A stretch of DNA of 64,000 nt from Paenibacillus humicus NBRC 102415 (GCF_004000905.1 NZ_BIMD01000015.1:1-64000); one strand, 5' to 3'. Counted from the stretch's first letter, positions 32,345 to 42,302 are shown. Notes: a model not told the origin generated them from the sequence alone. Numbers and translations are program-made.

Positions 32345-34288
32345 CTAAACGGTTTTTTTGGCGATCTCCTCTGCCAGCTCCGCTGCAAGCTCGGTTACCG
32401 GCTTCGCTCCGATGTCCCCTTCTCCGCGCTTGCGCACCGAGACGGTTCCGGCTCCGGCTTCATTCTCGCCGACGATCAGCATGTAAGGAATCTTCTCGAG
32501 CTGCGCCTCGCGGATCTTGTAGCCGAGCTTCTCGTTGCGCAGGTCGCTCTCTGCGCGGATGCCTGCCGCAAGCAGCTGCTCCTCGACTTGGCGGGCGTAG
32601 CCTTCGTACACCTGGGATACCGGAATGACGCGTGCTTGCTGAGGGCTCAGCCATAGCGGCAGGGCGCCGGCGAAATTCTCCAGCAGGAAAGCGGTCATGC
32701 GCTCCATCGTGCTGATGATGCCGCGGTGGATGACGACCGGACGGTGCTTCTTGCCGTCCTCGCCCACGTACTCAAGCTCAAAGCGTTCCGGAAGCAGGAA
32801 GTCGAGCTGAGCGGTAGAGAGCGTCTCCTCCTTGCCGAGAGCCGTCTTGATCTGCACGTCGAGCTTCGGACCGTAAAACGCCGCTTCTCCCTCCGCCTCG
32901 AAGAACGGCAAGCCGAGCTCCTCGACGACCTCGCGCAGCATGCGCTGGGACATTTCCCACATCTCGTCGTTCTGGAAGTACTTCTCCGTATCCTGCGGAT
33001 CCCGGTAGCTGAGACGGAAGCGGTATTCCTTGATGCCGAAGTCTTCGTATACCTTGCGGATCAGGTTGACGACACGCGCGAATTCTTCCTTGATCTGATC
33101 GGGACGGCAGAAAATATGCGCGTCGTTCAAAGTCATGGCCCGAACGCGATGCAGTCCCGTCAAGGCGCCGGACATTTCGTAGCGGTGCATCGTGCCGAGC
33201 TCCGCTACGCGGATCGGCAGATCGCGGTAGCTGCGCATGTCGCTCTTGAACACCATCATATGATGAGGACAGTTCATCGGACGCAGCACGAGCTCCTCGT
33301 TGTCCATGACCATCTTGGGGAACATGTCCTCGCTGTAGTGCTCCCAATGCCCGCTCGTTTTGTACAGCTCGACATTGGCCAGCACCGGCGTATAGACATG
33401 CTGGTAACCGAGCTTTTCTTCGAGGTCGACGATGTAGCGCTCCAGCGTGCGGCGCACGCGGGCGCCGTTAGGCAGCCAGATCGGCAAGCCTTGGCCGACT
33501 TCCTTGGAGAACGTGAACATCTTCAGCTCGCGGCCGAGCTTGCGGTGGTCGCGCTTCTTGGCTTCCTCGAGCAGATGGAGATGCTCGTCCAGCTGCGCCT
33601 TCTTCGGAAATGCGGTGCCGTAGATCCGCTGCAGCATCTTGTTCTTGGAATCGCCGCGCCAGTAGGCTCCGGCAACGCTCAGCAGCTTGAACGCCTTGAT
33701 CTTGCCCGTGGACGGCAAATGCGGCCCGCGGCACAGATCGAAGAACTCGCCCTGGTCGTAGATGGTGATGACCGAGCCTTCCGGAAGATCGCGGATCAGC
33801 TCCAGCTTGAGCGGGTCCTCCATCTTCTCGAACGTCGCCAGAGCCTCTTCGCGGCTGACTTCGCGGCGGCGGATCGGAATATCTTCCTTGATGATCCGCT
33901 CCATCTCCTTCTCGATCTTTTCCAGATCCTCAGGGGTAATGGATTGCTCCAGATCGATATCGTAATAGAAGCCGTCCTCGATGACGGGACCGATGCCCAG
34001 CTTGACCGTCTTTTCTCCATAGATTCGCTTGATCGCTTGAGCCATCAGATGGGCTGTGCTGTGACGGTATACCTCTAGTCCGTCCGCCGAATCGAGCGTG
34101 ACGATTTCGACCAGCGATCCGTCCTTGATCTCCGTGTTCAGATCCACGACTTTTCCGTCCAGCTTGCCCGCCACCGCGTTTTTCCGCAGTCCGGAGCTGA
34201 TGGATCCCGCTACGTCCTCGATCGTCGCTCCCGGCTCGTAAGCACGGACCGCGCCGTCGGGAAGCTTGATTTCAATTGCCATTGTCAT
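32345..34288 (-). CDS. thrS: Threonyl-tRNA synthetase
   Basis: Class II synthetase of 647 residues that charges tRNA-Thr. Domains in order: TGS (1-65), editing/SAD domain with MRHS-like [11 protein letters not shown], catalytic core with motif 2 ([21 protein letters not shown]) and zinc ligands (RPMNCPHHM, His and Cys), and C-terminal anticodon domain. Start is ATG 34288 (MTMAIEI), four bases after AGGAGG; ATG 34282 is the alternative. Expression is controlled by the T-box leader upstream. The gene follows ytxC, as in Bacillus. Confidence 0.97.
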   Translation of the reverse strand: MTMAIEIKLPDGAVRAYEPGATIEDVAGSISSGLRKNAVAGKLDGKVVDLNTEIKDGSLVEIVTLDSADGLEVYRHSTAHLMAQAIKRIYGEKTVKLGIGPVIEDGFYYDIDLEQSITPEDLEKIEKEMERIIKEDIPIRRREVSREEALATFEKMEDPLKLELIRDLPEGSVITIYDQGEFFDLCRGPHLPSTGKIKAFKLLSVAGAYWRGDSKNKMLQRIYGTAFPKKAQLDEHLHLLEEAKKRDHRKLGRELKMFTFSKEVGQGLPIWLPNGARVRRTLERYIVDLEEKLGYQHVYTPVLANVELYKTSGHWEHYSEDMFPKMVMDNEELVLRPMNCPHHMMVFKSDMRSYRDLPIRVAELGTMHRYEMSGALTGLHRVRAMTLNDAHIFCRPDQIKEEFARVVNLIRKVYEDFGIKEYRFRLSYRDPQDTEKYFQNDEMWEMSQRMLREVVEELGLPFFEAEGEAAFYGPKLDVQIKTALGKEETLSTAQLDFLLPERFELEYVGEDGKKHRPVVIHRGIISTMERMTAFLLENFAGALPLWLSPQQARVIPVSQVYEGYARQVEEQLLAAGIRAESDLRNEKLGYKIREAQLEKIPYMLIVGENEAGAGTVSVRKRGEGDIGAKPVTELAAELAEEIAKKTV

Positions 34289-34322
34289 GCCGCCTCCTGA
34301 GTTATAAATAGGATCATAAGGA

Positions 34323-34580
34323 CGCAAAAAAGCACTGCGTCCCGCAAAGGGACGAGTGCTGTACGTTCAGACCCGTGGTTCCACCCTAATTCAACGCCGA
34401 GGCGTTCTCTGGGATCCTATAACGGGGATTAGGCCGGCATCACTTACTTTCCGGACGTGCCGGGTTCCATCATGCAGCTTCGAAGGGGTACGGCCGCTTG
34501 CGCCTGCGTTAGGAATTTTCAGCCCGGGATTCCTATCTCTGGGACGCGCGTCAAACGCCGCATGTCTTCATCAATGCTTT
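34323..34580 (-). promoter_or_regulatory. T-box leader of thrS
   Basis: The minus-strand leader carries the T-box AGGGTGGAACCACGG (34387-34373) followed by the terminator AGCACTCGTCCC/GGGACGCAGTGCT with six U (34360-34323). Upstream stem I includes a GAACCCGG loop in which ACC (Thr) could be the specifier; that assignment is inferred. Uncharged tRNA-Thr should stabilise the antiterminator. Confidence 0.93.
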
Positions 34581-34586
34581 GACCAC

Positions 34587-34616
34587 ATTATATAGAAGCG
34601 GGACGTTGCCCGTCAA
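34587..34616 (-). promoter_or_regulatory. Promoter of the thrS T-box leader
   Basis: On the minus strand TTGACG (34616-34611), 18-base spacer, TATAAT (34592-34587). The -35 overlaps the last codons of ytxC. Confidence 0.85.
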
Positions 34617-35554
34617 GGCTCTCCGGCGCCCAAAGCCTGGGAGTTCCCGCCGATTCCGCAATCGCGGCAGCCCGGACATACTTCGGCGCGCTGCTCGAAA
34701 ATGGCCTGGATCGTACGGATGACCTGATGATCCGGAGTCGGGGTATGGATGCGGATCGAGGCCGGCGCCGCCGTAATCAGGCTGCTCAGGACCATATCCT
34801 CCACATTGAGCTCGGCATCCACCAGCTCGGCGATGGCGCGGTCCTCGGAGCGGGTGTCCAGCGGCAGGAAATCCGCGTCCAGAAGCTGGATTTCCTGTCC
34901 GTCATCCTGGACGACATGGACCAGCTTGCGGCGGCTCGGCTGCACCGCCACGAAATATTTGAGCAGGGAAATGAATTCCTGATACTGCTTATCCATGACG
35001 TATTCCTCGACCGCATACTCCGCCGCTTCCCGCAGCTCCTGCCAATAGCCCTGCAGCCTGAACGTCACGAACCCCTGGAGGTTGAGGCGCGTATTCTCCG
35101 CAAGGAAGCCTTCCAGCTCGGCGGCCACTCTGGCCTCCCGCTGCCCGCGGCTGCCCGCCTCTCCTCCAGCGAGCGGTTGCGGCTCCTCGATCTGCCACTG
35201 CTCCCCGGACAGGACCAGCCTGCAGCACTGCTCTATAGTAGCGATCTCTTCATCGCCGGTATAATGAAATTGCTTGCGGATGATCGTGCGGATGAGCACC
35301 GGCTCGTAACGCTCGACGATGTAGCCCGACAGCCTGGCTGCGGCCTGCGCATAGACAAGCCCTCCGTGCTCGGAGAGAGAGAATCCGGGCAGCCGGGCCG
35401 TGCAGATCAGCCTGCGGCCGGACGCTCCCGGCGTCCAGTCCCACAATCGCTCCGCATCTTCCGCCAAGCCGGAGCTTGCCCCGTTCAGCTCGCGGCACAA
35501 GGCCTCGCCGCGGTCTTCTTCCTCCGCGATGAGATCCACTACAAGCAGCTCCAT
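34613..35554 (-). CDS. ytxC: YtxC-like sporulation protein
   Basis: Protein of 313 residues of the YtxC family, recognised by RTIIRKQFHYTGDEE, FVTFRLQGYWQELREAAEYAVEEYVMDKQYQEFISLLKYFV and its place directly before thrS, as in Bacillus. The C-terminus has a CPGCRDC cluster. The family is linked to sporulation by name and distribution; mechanism is not known. Its end overlaps the thrS promoter. Confidence 0.88.
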   Translation of the reverse strand: MELLVVDLIAEEEDRGEALCRELNGASSGLAEDAERLWDWTPGASGRRLICTARLPGFSLSEHGGLVYAQAAARLSGYIVERYEPVLIRTIIRKQFHYTGDEEIATIEQCCRLVLSGEQWQIEEPQPLAGGEAGSRGQREARVAAELEGFLAENTRLNLQGFVTFRLQGYWQELREAAEYAVEEYVMDKQYQEFISLLKYFVAVQPSRRKLVHVVQDDGQEIQLLDADFLPLDTRSEDRAIAELVDAELNVEDMVLSSLITAAPASIRIHTPTPDHQVIRTIQAIFEQRAEVCPGCRDCGIGGNSQALGAGEP

Positions 35555-35768
35555 GCGCGCTCAACCCCTTTCCTTCCCTTTAGTATATGCCGGGCATGGT
35601 CGGATATTCGGCGGGAAGGAGGGCAAAAGGCCTGGAATAAGCATTTTCCGAAGGAGGAAAAAGGTGGTTCTGCGGACATTTTCTATTCATAATGAGGATT
35701 GGATTGGCGATCTTTTCATGGTATATTGATTAACGTGTAACCAAGCTTGCATGCTGGAGTGACTCTAT

Positions 35769-36878
35769 TTGGACGATCAATTGCTGGACTTCACCCGAGC
35801 GCGCTGGAACCGGATGCTGATGAACGGATTCTGGTGCCTGCTCGGTCTAATGATCTTATTCGAATTCTTGTATCTGGCCTTCATCACTCCGCTTGCTTCG
35901 GGAATCTTCTTCAAGAAATACATTCTGCTTCCAACCGTGCTCCATCTTTCCGTGCTGGTCGGGGCAGAGTTTGCTATCCGCTATTTGTCTGAGAGACTGC
36001 GCGATTATTCGCTGCTGGTCGCTTCCGCTCTCATGACCTTCATCATCGTTGAAATCAATATCGAAGTGAACTATATCGTCATTGCGCTATTTCTGCCCGT
36101 GCTGGTATCCATTTTTTATTTCTCCTCCAAAAAACTCGTTTTTGCCGACGTCCTTTGCCTGCTGTCCCTGTTCTGCCTCTACTTCTTCAACGACAACCTC
36201 GATATCTCCCTGGTCGGCATGCTTTCCATTACGGCCATGATGGGGGCATTCAGCCTTGTGGCCTGGGGGGTCATTACGAGAGGCAAGGAAATGCGCCAGT
36301 ATTACATCCATACATCGCGCTTCAACCAGGAGCTGATGGTCAAGAATACGATCATGGACAAGCTGGCCAAGACGGACGCGCTTACGGAACTGTACAACCA
36401 TATTACGTTTCATGAATACCTCGACAAGCTGATCGACCACCATGATGTCAGCGGAATGCCGCTGCAGCTTGCCTTGATCGACATCGATAATTTCAAGAGC
36501 GTCAACGATCAGTTCGGCCATCGGGCCGGCGATCTCGTCCTGAAGAAAGTATCGGAGATCGTCCGCGCCCAGGCCGGCATGAACGATTTCGTCGCCCGTT
36601 ACGGCGGCGAGGAGCTTGCCGTCATCTTTACGGACCGGGCCGCAGAGAAGTCCCTTCATATTTTGGAGGCGATGCAGACCAAGATTTCTTCGGCCGTATA
36701 CGACAAGCTTGGTACCCGCCGCATTACGGTGAGCATCGGTTTCTCCTCTTATGCGGACGAAGGCAAGGAGAATTTCTTTGCCCGAACCGACAAAGCCCTC
36801 TATGCCGCCAAATCCTCCGGCAAAAACCGCATCATCATCGCGGAAGAAGCCGAAGTGGCTCAAGCAAGCTTTTCTTGA
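35769..36878 (+). CDS. Membrane diguanylate cyclase (GGDEF)
   Basis: Protein of 369 residues with about six N-terminal membrane segments (to about 180) and a C-terminal GGDEF domain. The active site reads RYGGEEL, and TDALTELYNHITFHEYLD and LIDIDNFKSVNDQFGH precede it, so it should make cyclic di-GMP. The RxxD inhibitory site is missing (GMND in its place), so feedback inhibition is not expected. Start TTG 35769 behind TGGAGTG; it opens the protein as MDDQLLDF. Monocistronic with terminator. The membrane part probably senses an unknown signal. Confidence 0.93.
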   Translation: MDDQLLDFTRARWNRMLMNGFWCLLGLMILFEFLYLAFITPLASGIFFKKYILLPTVLHLSVLVGAEFAIRYLSERLRDYSLLVASALMTFIIVEINIEVNYIVIALFLPVLVSIFYFSSKKLVFADVLCLLSLFCLYFFNDNLDISLVGMLSITAMMGAFSLVAWGVITRGKEMRQYYIHTSRFNQELMVKNTIMDKLAKTDALTELYNHITFHEYLDKLIDHHDVSGMPLQLALIDIDNFKSVNDQFGHRAGDLVLKKVSEIVRAQAGMNDFVARYGGEELAVIFTDRAAEKSLHILEAMQTKISSAVYDKLGTRRITVSIGFSSYADEGKENFFARTDKALYAAKSSGKNRIIIAEEAEVAQASFS

Positions 36879-36887
36879 ATGACCCTA

Positions 36888-36929
36888 CAGCCCTGTTGCC
36901 GCCCGAAAGGCGGCATGGGGCTGTTTTTT
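36888..36929 (+). terminator. Terminator of diguanylate cyclase gene
   Basis: CAGCCC...GGGCTG outer and GCCGCC/GGCGGC inner arms followed by six T. Confidence 0.88.
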
Positions 36930-37015
36930 CAGCTTGAAAAAAGGATGCCTGGCGGCAGCCCCAAGTTCATCCGTTCCCGAGGCTCCTCCTCTTGGCAGCT
37001 CCGAATCCGCGCCCA

Positions 37016-37075
37016 TACCAAAAAAGACGCCGGTCACCTGAGAACCGCTCCGAGCGATTCACCGGGACTAGCGTC
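37016..37075 (-). terminator. Terminator after mqnC
   Basis: A three-part hairpin (GACGC/GCGTC, CGGT/ACCG and CGCTC/GAGCG) followed by six U on the minus strand, just past the mqnC stop. Confidence 0.75.
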
Positions 37076-37087
37076 TGAATCAACCAA

Positions 37088-38221
37088 TTAGTTCTGCATG
37101 ACGAAGTCGCGTTCAGCGTGCTCCCCGTCGTGGAAGACACGAAGAATGTCGTAGCGCGTATTGCGCTGAGCAGGAATCTTGCCCGCCTCCCGGATATACT
37201 GGAGAATGAGCTCGATGTTGACCTTGTGGGTCGTGCCCGCCGCGGACACGACGTTCTCCTCCAGCATCGTGCTGCCGAAGTCGTTGACTCCGTACGAGAG
37301 CGACTGCTTGCCGATCTCCGGCCCCATCGTCACCCAGCTCGCCTGCATGTTCGGGATGTTGTCCAGCATGATCCGGTTGATGGCCACCATTTTGAGGTAT
37401 TCTTCCGGCTTGGATTTCTCCCGCTTGAGGTTCGTATTGTCCGGCTGGAACGGCCACGTAATGAAGGCCAGGAAGCCGGGAGAAGGATATCCGAGCGCCT
37501 TGCACTCGTCCTGCGCTTCGCGGACGCGAAGCATATGCAGGGCCCGCTCCTCCATCGATTCCCCGAATCCGTACACCATCGTCGCCGTCGTGTTCATGCC
37601 GTTGCGCCAAGCCGCCTTCATCGTATCCATCCAGTCGGTCCAGGAGCCCTTCAGGCGGCTGATCTTGCGGCGGGTGCGGTCGTCCAGAATCTCGCCGCCG
37701 CCGCCCGGCAAGGAATCGAGTCCCGCCTCATGCAGTTTCAGCAGCGTCTCGTCCAGCGACAAGCCGGAGAGCACCTTCATCTTCTGGATTTCCGCCGGCG
37801 AGAAGCTGTGCATGGTCACTTCAGGGAAACGGTCCTTGATCTTGCGCAGAATATCGAGATAGTACTGGAAAGGCAGATCGGGGTTGACCCCTCCCTGCAT
37901 CAGAATCTCGTCGCCGCCGACATCGACCGTCTCCTGGATTTTCTGCAGGATCGTCTCGTCCGGCAGCACATAGCCTTCCTTCGAGCCCGGAGGGCGGTAG
38001 AAGGCGCAGAAACGGCAGTATACGTCGCAAATATTGGTGTAATTGATGTTGCGTCCGATGTTGAACGTCACGATCGGCTCGGGATGCCTGCGCACCATGA
38101 GCTCATTTGCGACTCGTCCCATTTTCTCGATTTCGTCCGATTCCAGAAGCACGATGCAGTCCTCGAGACTGATTCTCTCTCCCTGCAGCGCCTTATCCAG
38201 CACGCGGTCCACTTGTTGCAT
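37088..38221 (-). CDS. mqnC: Cyclic dehypoxanthinyl futalosine synthase
   Basis: Radical SAM enzyme of 377 residues in the futalosine route to menaquinone; it cyclises dehypoxanthine futalosine. The cluster motif CDVYCRFCAFYRPPGS is characteristic of MqnC, and MQGGVNPDLPFQYYLD and SFSPAEIQKM follow. Start ATG 38221, seven bases after AGGAGG; upstream in-frame codons give no family match. No other mqn genes lie in the window. It indicates that this organism makes its quinone by the futalosine rather than the classical Men pathway. Confidence 0.93.
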   Translation of the reverse strand: MQQVDRVLDKALQGERISLEDCIVLLESDEIEKMGRVANELMVRRHPEPIVTFNIGRNINYTNICDVYCRFCAFYRPPGSKEGYVLPDETILQKIQETVDVGGDEILMQGGVNPDLPFQYYLDILRKIKDRFPEVTMHSFSPAEIQKMKVLSGLSLDETLLKLHEAGLDSLPGGGGEILDDRTRRKISRLKGSWTDWMDTMKAAWRNGMNTTATMVYGFGESMEERALHMLRVREAQDECKALGYPSPGFLAFITWPFQPDNTNLKREKSKPEEYLKMVAINRIMLDNIPNMQASWVTMGPEIGKQSLSYGVNDFGSTMLEENVVSAAGTTHKVNIELILQYIREAGKIPAQRNTRYDILRVFHDGEHAERDFVMQN

Positions 38222-38521
38222 CCGGCAGCCTCCTCTATGCAAGCCAGGTCGTTCCCGGCCGTAATTGTTCCCGATTTCACAAAGTACGTTCCTATTTTCA
38301 CAACCTAATCCTAACATGAACTAGGCCCCATCGTCACTCTCCAAAAAGACGATGAATCTCCAGCTACGGTGAGAAGAAGAAGCTAAAAACCGGCTTGCAG
38401 CCTCAAGAACGCTCCACATCGCCTCTCAAGGGCGTTTTGGACCGTTCCCAAATCGGCCCGGCTGTGCCAATAAAGCTCAGAGTCCACTTCTTATCTGCAT
38501 ACCGATTTATTGAGAAGCCGT
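38222..38521. other. Intergenic region without recognised gene
   Basis: About 300 bases between the mqnC start and the metC terminator. I see no open frame with a ribosome binding site and no clear promoter beyond the AT-rich stretch just upstream of mqnC. Confidence 0.6.
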
Positions 38522-38550
38522 AAAAAGAGCACCGCCGAAAGCGGCGGTGC
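38522..38550 (-). terminator. Terminator of met operon
   Basis: GCACCGCCG/CGGCGGTGC stem with a short loop followed by CUUUUU on the minus strand, after the metC stop. Confidence 0.9.
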
Positions 38551-38561
38551 CGAAGCTCCGG

Positions 38562-39749
38562 TCAAGCTTCCCGAAGCGCTTCTTCGAGATCCTCGATCAA
38601 GTCGTCGATATGCTCCAGCCCGACCGAATAGCGCAGCAGGCCGTCGCCGATGCCCCGCTGCGCCCGCACCTCGGGAGGCATGGCCGCATGCGACATCATC
38701 GCCGGATAAGAGAGAATGCTCTCCACGCCGCCAAGGCTGACGGCGACGATCGGCAGACGCACCTTGCTGAGCACTTCCTTGGCCCTCGCCGCGCTGCCGG
38801 TGTCGAACGACACGACCGCTCCATAGCCGAGCGACTGGCGCTCATGGACTTGGCGGCCCGGATGATCCGGCAGCCCCGGATAATACACGCGGCCGACGCC
38901 CGGATGCCGGGACAGCCAGTCCGCCAGTCTCCGCGCGCTGTTCTCGCTCTGGTCCATCCGCGCCTGCAGCGTCTTCATGCCCCGCATGAGCAGCCAGGCC
39001 TCCTGCGGAGCCAGAACCGCGCCAAGGCCGTTCTGGAGGGCGTAGAGGCGCTTGCCGAGCTCCTCGTCGGACGTCACCGCGAGGCCCGCCAGCACGTCGC
39101 TGTGGCCGCCCAGGAACTTCGTGGCGCTGTGCAGCACGATATCGACGCCAAGCTCCAGCGGGCGCTGGTGGTATGGGCTCATGAAGGTGTTGTCCACCAT
39201 CGTCAGCAAACCGTGTTCCTTCGCCCATGACGCCACGGCGGCGATATCCGTAATCTTGAGCGTCGGATTGGACGGAGTTTCCATGAAGACGACGCGGGTA
39301 TTCGGCTTCAGCGCCGCCTTCACCGCGCCCAGATCCGTCATGTCCACGAACGTCGTCTCGATGTTCATTCGGCTGAGAACCGTCGTCAGGAAGCGATAGG
39401 TGCCTCCATAGACGTCTTCCGTCACGATGGCATGATCTCCCGCCGACAGCAGCAGGAAGGCGGTCGAGATGGCCGCCATGCCGGAGGCGAAGGCGAAGCC
39501 GCGGGCGCCTCCCTCCAGCAGCGCGATCGCTTCCTCGACGGCCGCGCGGGTCGGATTGCCCGAGCGGCTGTAGTCATGCCTGGGCGGGTTGTAGATGTCG
39601 TGGTGATGGAACGTCGACGCCTGCACGATGGGCGTGCTGGAGGCGCCCGTGAACTCGTCCACCTCGGAGCCGAAGTGGATCAGCTTCGTGGCAAAGCGCC
39701 GCTTGTCCGCGGCGCGCCCGTTCTCCGACTGCTTGCCCTGTCCGCTCAT
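38562..39749 (-). CDS. metC: Cystathionine beta-lyase
   Basis: PLP enzyme of 395 residues of the Cys/Met metabolism family, expected to split cystathionine to homocysteine. Family marks are YSRSGNPTRAAVEEAIALLEGG, the lysine in HSATKFLGGHSDVLAG and SLGGVESILSYPAMMSHA. Its ATG overlaps the stop of the preceding metI-like gene by four bases, and both belong to the SAM-controlled operon. The beta- versus gamma-lyase choice rests on that context; gamma-lyase activity is possible. Confidence 0.88.
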   Translation of the reverse strand: MSGQGKQSENGRAADKRRFATKLIHFGSEVDEFTGASSTPIVQASTFHHHDIYNPPRHDYSRSGNPTRAAVEEAIALLEGGARGFAFASGMAAISTAFLLLSAGDHAIVTEDVYGGTYRFLTTVLSRMNIETTFVDMTDLGAVKAALKPNTRVVFMETPSNPTLKITDIAAVASWAKEHGLLTMVDNTFMSPYHQRPLELGVDIVLHSATKFLGGHSDVLAGLAVTSDEELGKRLYALQNGLGAVLAPQEAWLLMRGMKTLQARMDQSENSARRLADWLSRHPGVGRVYYPGLPDHPGRQVHERQSLGYGAVVSFDTGSAARAKEVLSKVRLPIVAVSLGGVESILSYPAMMSHAAMPPEVRAQRGIGDGLLRYSVGLEHIDDLIEDLEEALREA

Positions 39750-40915
39750 GCCTGCACACCGCCTTCGATCTCGGTCCGCGCGGCTTCCAGAGCCTGCCCG
39801 AGATCATCGATGAGATCATCCGCATGCTCGATGCCGACCGAGAAGCGCAGCAGCCGGTCGTCCACGCCTACCGCGCGGCGGATCTCCTCCGGAATGTCCG
39901 CATGCGTCTGGACGGCCGGGTACGTCATCAGCGACTCGACGCCGCCGAGGCTTTCGGCGAAGGCGATGAGCCTGATATGGCGCAAAATCGGCTCGACGTA
40001 GCGGGCATCCTTGACTTTGAAGGAGAAAATGCCCGTGTTGCCGGAGGACTGCCGGTTCTGGATCTCATGGCCGGGGTGATCCTTGAGGCCCGGATAGAAC
40101 ACTTCCGCGACAGCGGGATGCCCTTGAAGATATTCCGCCAGCCGCGTGGCGTTGTATTGATGGCGCTCCATGCGCAGGGCGAGCGTCTTCATGCCTCTCA
40201 TCAGCAGCCAGGAATCCTGGGGCCCGAGCACCGCCCCGATGGAGTTGTGCAGAATGCCCATTTCCTTCGACAGCTCCTCGCCCTTGGTGACGATGAGTCC
40301 GGCGAGGACGTCGTTGTGTCCGCCCAGATACTTGGTCGCGCTGTGGATGACGATATCCGCGCCGAGCTCCAGCGGGCGCTGGAAGAACGGCGTCAGCAGC
40401 GTATTGTCCACGATCGTCAGCAGGCCCTTGTCCTTGGCCCAGCCGCATACCGCCTTGATGTCCGTCACCATCATGAGCGGATTGGTAGGCGTCTCGATCA
40501 GCACCGCCTTCGTCTCCGGACGGCGCAGCTTCTCCATCCCCTCGATATCGTTCGTATCGATGTAGGAGGTTGTGACGCCGAAGCGGGACATGATCCGCTC
40601 CAGCAGCCTGTAGGTGCCGCCATACAGGTCGAGGGAGACGATGAGATGATCCCCTTGGCTGAACATGGCGAAGATCGTCTGCAGGGCGGCCATGCCGGAG
40701 CTGCAGGCGAACGCGGCGTCGCCGGATTCGAGCTCTGCGGCGGCTTCCTCCAGGACGCTGCGGGTCGGGCTCTTGGTGCGGGCGTAGTCGAATCCGGTGC
40801 TCTGGCCGAGGCGCGGGTGCCGGTAGGCGGTCGCTTGGTAGATGGGATAGCTGATCGATCCGGTGACCGGCTCTTCGATGGATCCGATTTGGGCAAGGCG
40901 GCTTTCGATCTTCAT
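39746..40915 (-). CDS. metI: Cystathionine gamma-synthase / O-acetylhomoserine thiolyase
   Basis: PLP enzyme of 389 residues, same fold as its neighbour. Key segments are YARTKSPTRSVLEEAAAELESG, CSSGMAALQTIF, HSATKYLGGHNDVLAG and SLGGVESLMTYPA. In Bacillus the MetI-MetC order joins acyl-homoserine with cysteine, then releases homocysteine. Start ATG 40915, ten bases after AAGGAG; earlier codons in frame do not match homologues. It follows metA by 64 bases. Confidence 0.9.
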   Translation of the reverse strand: MKIESRLAQIGSIEEPVTGSISYPIYQATAYRHPRLGQSTGFDYARTKSPTRSVLEEAAAELESGDAAFACSSGMAALQTIFAMFSQGDHLIVSLDLYGGTYRLLERIMSRFGVTTSYIDTNDIEGMEKLRRPETKAVLIETPTNPLMMVTDIKAVCGWAKDKGLLTIVDNTLLTPFFQRPLELGADIVIHSATKYLGGHNDVLAGLIVTKGEELSKEMGILHNSIGAVLGPQDSWLLMRGMKTLALRMERHQYNATRLAEYLQGHPAVAEVFYPGLKDHPGHEIQNRQSSGNTGIFSFKVKDARYVEPILRHIRLIAFAESLGGVESLMTYPAVQTHADIPEEIRRAVGVDDRLLRFSVGIEHADDLIDDLGQALEAARTEIEGGVQA

Positions 40916-40979
40916 GGGCTGCTGGCTCCTTCGCTTCAATAAAGTAGGATGAATGGGTTCGAACGGCCGGATTCCGGAC

Positions 40980-41897
40980 TTATATATGGGCTCCGAGATC
41001 AAACGGCGTCTGCTGGTAGACGTAGTAGTTCAGCCAGTTGGAGTACAGCAGGTTGGCATGCGCCCTCCAGGTGGACAGAGGCTTGCGGGACGGATCGTCG
41101 CCGGGATAATAGTTGACCGGCAGGGCGATCTCCATGCCTTTGGCGACGTCGCGGTCGTATTCGTACTTGAGCGTCTCCGGATCGTATTCGGAATGGCCGG
41201 TGACGAAAATCTGGCGCCCGTCCTTGGAAGCGACGAGGTATACGCCGGCATCCGGCGATTCCGACAGGATGTCGAGATCGGCTATGCCCTCGATATCCTC
41301 GCGGCGGACCTCCGTGTGGCGCGACTGCGGCACGAAGAACAGCTCGTCGAAGCCGCGCAGCAGGTTGACGCCGCGCTTCTCCACCGTGTGCGGAAACACG
41401 CCGAAGATCTTCCGGTCCAGATCGTACTTGGGCACGCCGTAATGATGGTACAGGCCGGCCTGGGAGGCCCAACAGATATGGAATGTCGAAGTCACGTGGC
41501 TGCGGCTCCAGTCCATGATGTCCTTGAGCTCTTCCCAGTAGTTCACATCCTCGAATGCCATCTGCTCCACCGGAGCGCCGGTGATGACCATGCCGTCGAA
41601 ATAGAGATGGGCGATCTCGTCGAACGTCTTGTAGAACGATTGCAGATGGTCCGACGACGTATTCTTGGACGTATGCGTGCGCGGATGCAGCAGGACGGCC
41701 TCCACCTGCAGCGGCGTATTGCCGATGAGGCGGAGCAGCTGCGTCTCCGTCGTTTCCTTGTTCGGCATCAGGTTGAGGATTGCGATCCGCAGCGGGCGGA
41801 TATCCTGATGGTAGGCGACGCTTTCGTCCATGACGAATATATTCTCTTCCGCCAGAACCTCCTTGGCGGGCAAATGGTCGGGTACTTTGATCGGCAT
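40980..41897 (-). CDS. metA: Homoserine O-acetyltransferase (MetA family)
   Basis: Acyltransferase of 305 residues opening methionine synthesis. The nucleophile is Cys in [15 protein letters not shown]; the catalytic His and Glu are in FVTGHSEYD. The specificity position after TGAPV is Glu ([15 protein letters not shown]). In characterised MetA proteins Glu there means acetyl-CoA and Gly means succinyl-CoA, so I predict acetylation. Start ATG 41897, eight bases after AAGGAG. First gene of metA-metI-metC under a SAM-I riboswitch. Confidence 0.94.
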   Translation of the reverse strand: MPIKVPDHLPAKEVLAEENIFVMDESVAYHQDIRPLRIAILNLMPNKETTETQLLRLIGNTPLQVEAVLLHPRTHTSKNTSSDHLQSFYKTFDEIAHLYFDGMVITGAPVEQMAFEDVNYWEELKDIMDWSRSHVTSTFHICWASQAGLYHHYGVPKYDLDRKIFGVFPHTVEKRGVNLLRGFDELFFVPQSRHTEVRREDIEGIADLDILSESPDAGVYLVASKDGRQIFVTGHSEYDPETLKYEYDRDVAKGMEIALPVNYYPGDDPSRKPLSTWRAHANLLYSNWLNYYVYQQTPFDLGAHI

Positions 41898-41965
41898 GCC
41901 TGTCACTCCTTTTTCATGAATTGGACGGTATCGCAGGGGTCGGGGCCACAGGCGCCGCTGCATGC

Positions 41966-42148
41966 AAAAAGACCCCTTCTCGCGCTTGAGAAAGGGTCGC
42001 AGGGTCGTATCGACGGAAACACATGCGCCTCTCTCATCTCCCAGACACGCCGCTGCCGCACGCGCATCCGCAAGAATTAGCACCGTGCGTTCGCACGCCG
42101 GTTGCCGGGCTTCATCGGGCTGGTCCCTCCGCCTACTCTTGATAAGAA
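41966..42148 (-). promoter_or_regulatory. SAM-I riboswitch (S-box) with terminator
   Basis: The minus-strand leader reads CTTATCAAGAG, GGAGGGACCAGCCCGATGAA, GCCCGGCAACC and ends GGGAGATGAGAG, all core S-box elements (42148 to about 42029). The expression platform is the terminator GACCCTTTCTC/GAGAAGGGGTC with UUUUU (42000-41966). SAM binding should stop transcription of metA-metI-metC. Confidence 0.96.
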
Positions 42149-42187
42149 AGTATCGATATTCAATTTGGCCATTCGGCTTCTGTACCT

Positions 42188-42217
42188 ACAATACTGGATA
42201 CCTGGGCGGGCCGTCAA
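42188..42217 (-). promoter_or_regulatory. Promoter of met operon
   Basis: On the minus strand TTGACG (42217-42212), 18-base spacer, TATTGT (42193-42188), about 40 bases before the riboswitch. Confidence 0.7.
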
Positions 42218-42260
42218 GAAGCGAATTGCATCCAGCAGCGCCGCTCGAAAATATTTCCCA

Positions 42261-42289
42261 TTGCTAAAACCGGCAGAAACGGATAAAAT
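42261..42289 (+). promoter_or_regulatory. Promoter of uraA
   Basis: TTGCTA (42261-42266), 17-base spacer, TAAAAT (42284-42289). Transcription would begin near 42296, just before the structured leader. Confidence 0.6.
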
Positions 42290-42302
42290 CAACGAAGTTT
42301 TG

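Noticed and set aside
35664-35729. A 21-codon frame starting GTG with AAGGAGG upstream, before the diguanylate cyclase gene
   Set aside because: The peptide has no hydrophobic or otherwise notable pattern, and its end lies in the likely promoter of the next gene. Not enough to call a gene.
40980-41897. metA as homoserine O-succinyltransferase
   Set aside because: The residue after TGAPV is Glu, which in characterised MetA proteins marks acetyl-CoA use.
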